This document shows positions 63,237-64,000 of a stretch of DNA of 64,000 nt, piece by piece; position 1 is the stretch's first letter; every line of letters begins with the position of its first letter. The stretch covers positions 5,112,420 to 5,176,419 of the forward strand of contig RPFO01000041.1 in NCBI GenBank assembly GCA_009746045.1, read 5' to 3'. A program made the translations under genes and the position numbers. The notes under the pieces were generated by a model. The model was not told the origin of the DNA. It saw only the letters and a list, made by a program, of their open reading frames with translations, and ran no database searches. The stretch is from Mesostigma viride (Eukaryota; Streptophyta; Mesostigmatophyceae; Mesostigmatales; Mesostigmataceae).

Positions 63237-64000
63237 CCTTATTGATGTGAGTTTAAATTTTTCAGTTTTAGATCCCAGCGTGCAACATACAGGGATGAAA
63301 AGCACTTTAACATTCGGGGTTCTTTGAACGGAGTTTCTTCTATACGTGAATGCGGGAACAAGAGGCCGCTGGATGAGCGGCTTATAGGTCGCAGTGTTTA
63401 CTCGTAGCTGTTTGGCTAGAGCTTTTGTGATTAGTAGATGCAATATAGTGCATGGTTGAAAAATGAATTAAATAAAATGTGCGTTCCGCGCTTGGGTTGA
63501 TTATACCCGGGCGGAACGGGGCGTGAGGTGCAGTGCCCCTGAAAAGAACAACCTACGCATTATTTAATACTAGCCGTGCAGATTCGGGATATTCTACCCC
63601 CGGTCTGTACGGTTAGCGTCTTACTAGCATCCACTAAACATAAGGGTTTAATGACGTCAGTTAGCTAGGGATAAGGGAGGTTTTGCGACTAAAAGCCGCT
63701 CTGGCTGGTTTTGTCGGCCTCTTTCTTTGCTCGTTGTCGTTGCGGCGGCAGCCGCAGCTATGGGTGCTGCGGAGCAAAATCCCAAAAGCACTGGTTGCAC
63801 TGGCCACTTGGCCAGTGGTGAGACTTCCAGTTGTTAACCGGCCAGGCGTAGTTCCTCGCCCGGTTAACTAAAAGAAAAGAAAAAGATTACCTCCGGTCCG
63901 CACCTTTTCCCCAGCTTGGGGTCTTTGGTGGGCCGGATGCCGTGACAGGTGCTCAACTGTCGCTTGGTCGGCCCAGTGCGCGAGCTGGTGCTCCGTACCT
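63237..64000. other. No recognisable gene
   Basis: Short ORFs only. A possible hairpin lies at about 63482-63520 (arms CGTTCCGC and GCGGAACG). The window ends without a recognisable feature. Confidence 0.5.

Overview
This is nuclear DNA of a eukaryote with a large, repeat-choked genome. It carries Ty3 (chromovirus-type) LTR retrotransposons with PBS sequences close to plant initiator-tRNA sites, LINEs with an L1-type ORF1, hAT and TTAA-target DNA transposons, several satellites and many minisatellites. No ribosomal RNA, tRNA, conserved housekeeping gene or bacterial operon is recognisable. A green-lineage host (a charophyte alga such as Chara would fit) is my guess from overall character only, and it is weakly held.

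Layout. 1-4029: three copies of a 1.5-kb non-coding unit, two of them forming a near-perfect inverted dimer. 4030-6566: 3' end of a plus-strand Ty3 element with its LTR. 7227-7721: a fold-back element. 9050-9474: tetranucleotide microsatellites. 9690-10930: a 184-bp satellite. 11155-11510: 8-bp minisatellites. 11546-14847: minus-strand retroelement ORFs (integrase, gag, an unknown 249-aa ORF). 15461-19775: Ty3-A (pol, gag, PBS, LTR). 19855-33921: Ty3-B, complete from LTR to LTR with 5-bp TSDs and minus-strand genes. One LTR of Ty3-B holds a TTAA-flanked element, which holds a LINE, which holds an ORF1-only LINE. 33922-35436: 5' end of a further Ty3 copy. Its LTR is split by a 9.8-kb element with 29-bp terminal inverted repeats (35437-45260) that carries two unknown genes and three minisatellites. 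45301-49062: LINE fragments, one split by a 1.35-kb hAT element with perfect 8-bp TSDs. About 51830-57610: a giant quasi-palindrome built of 120-bp and 30-bp repeat arrays. 60213-62759: 173-bp and 109-bp satellites. 62816-63236: a small Tudor-like gene related to a gene inside the 9.8-kb element.

How the parts relate. Almost every gene belongs to a mobile element. Ty3-B is the most informative: going 5' to 3' it has an ORF with the RNase H1-type RNA:DNA hybrid-binding domain, then gag, a protease fused in frame to integrase with no reverse transcriptase or RNase H, a chromodomain, and an extra 477-aa ORF of unknown role. It would need reverse transcriptase from another element. The LINE families share a stem-loop just before their A/T-rich tails, a plausible recognition site for their reverse transcriptase. 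The order of insertion can be read from target-site duplications at five junctions.

Long ORFs in the satellite and minisatellite regions are by-products of the repeat period and are not annotated as genes.
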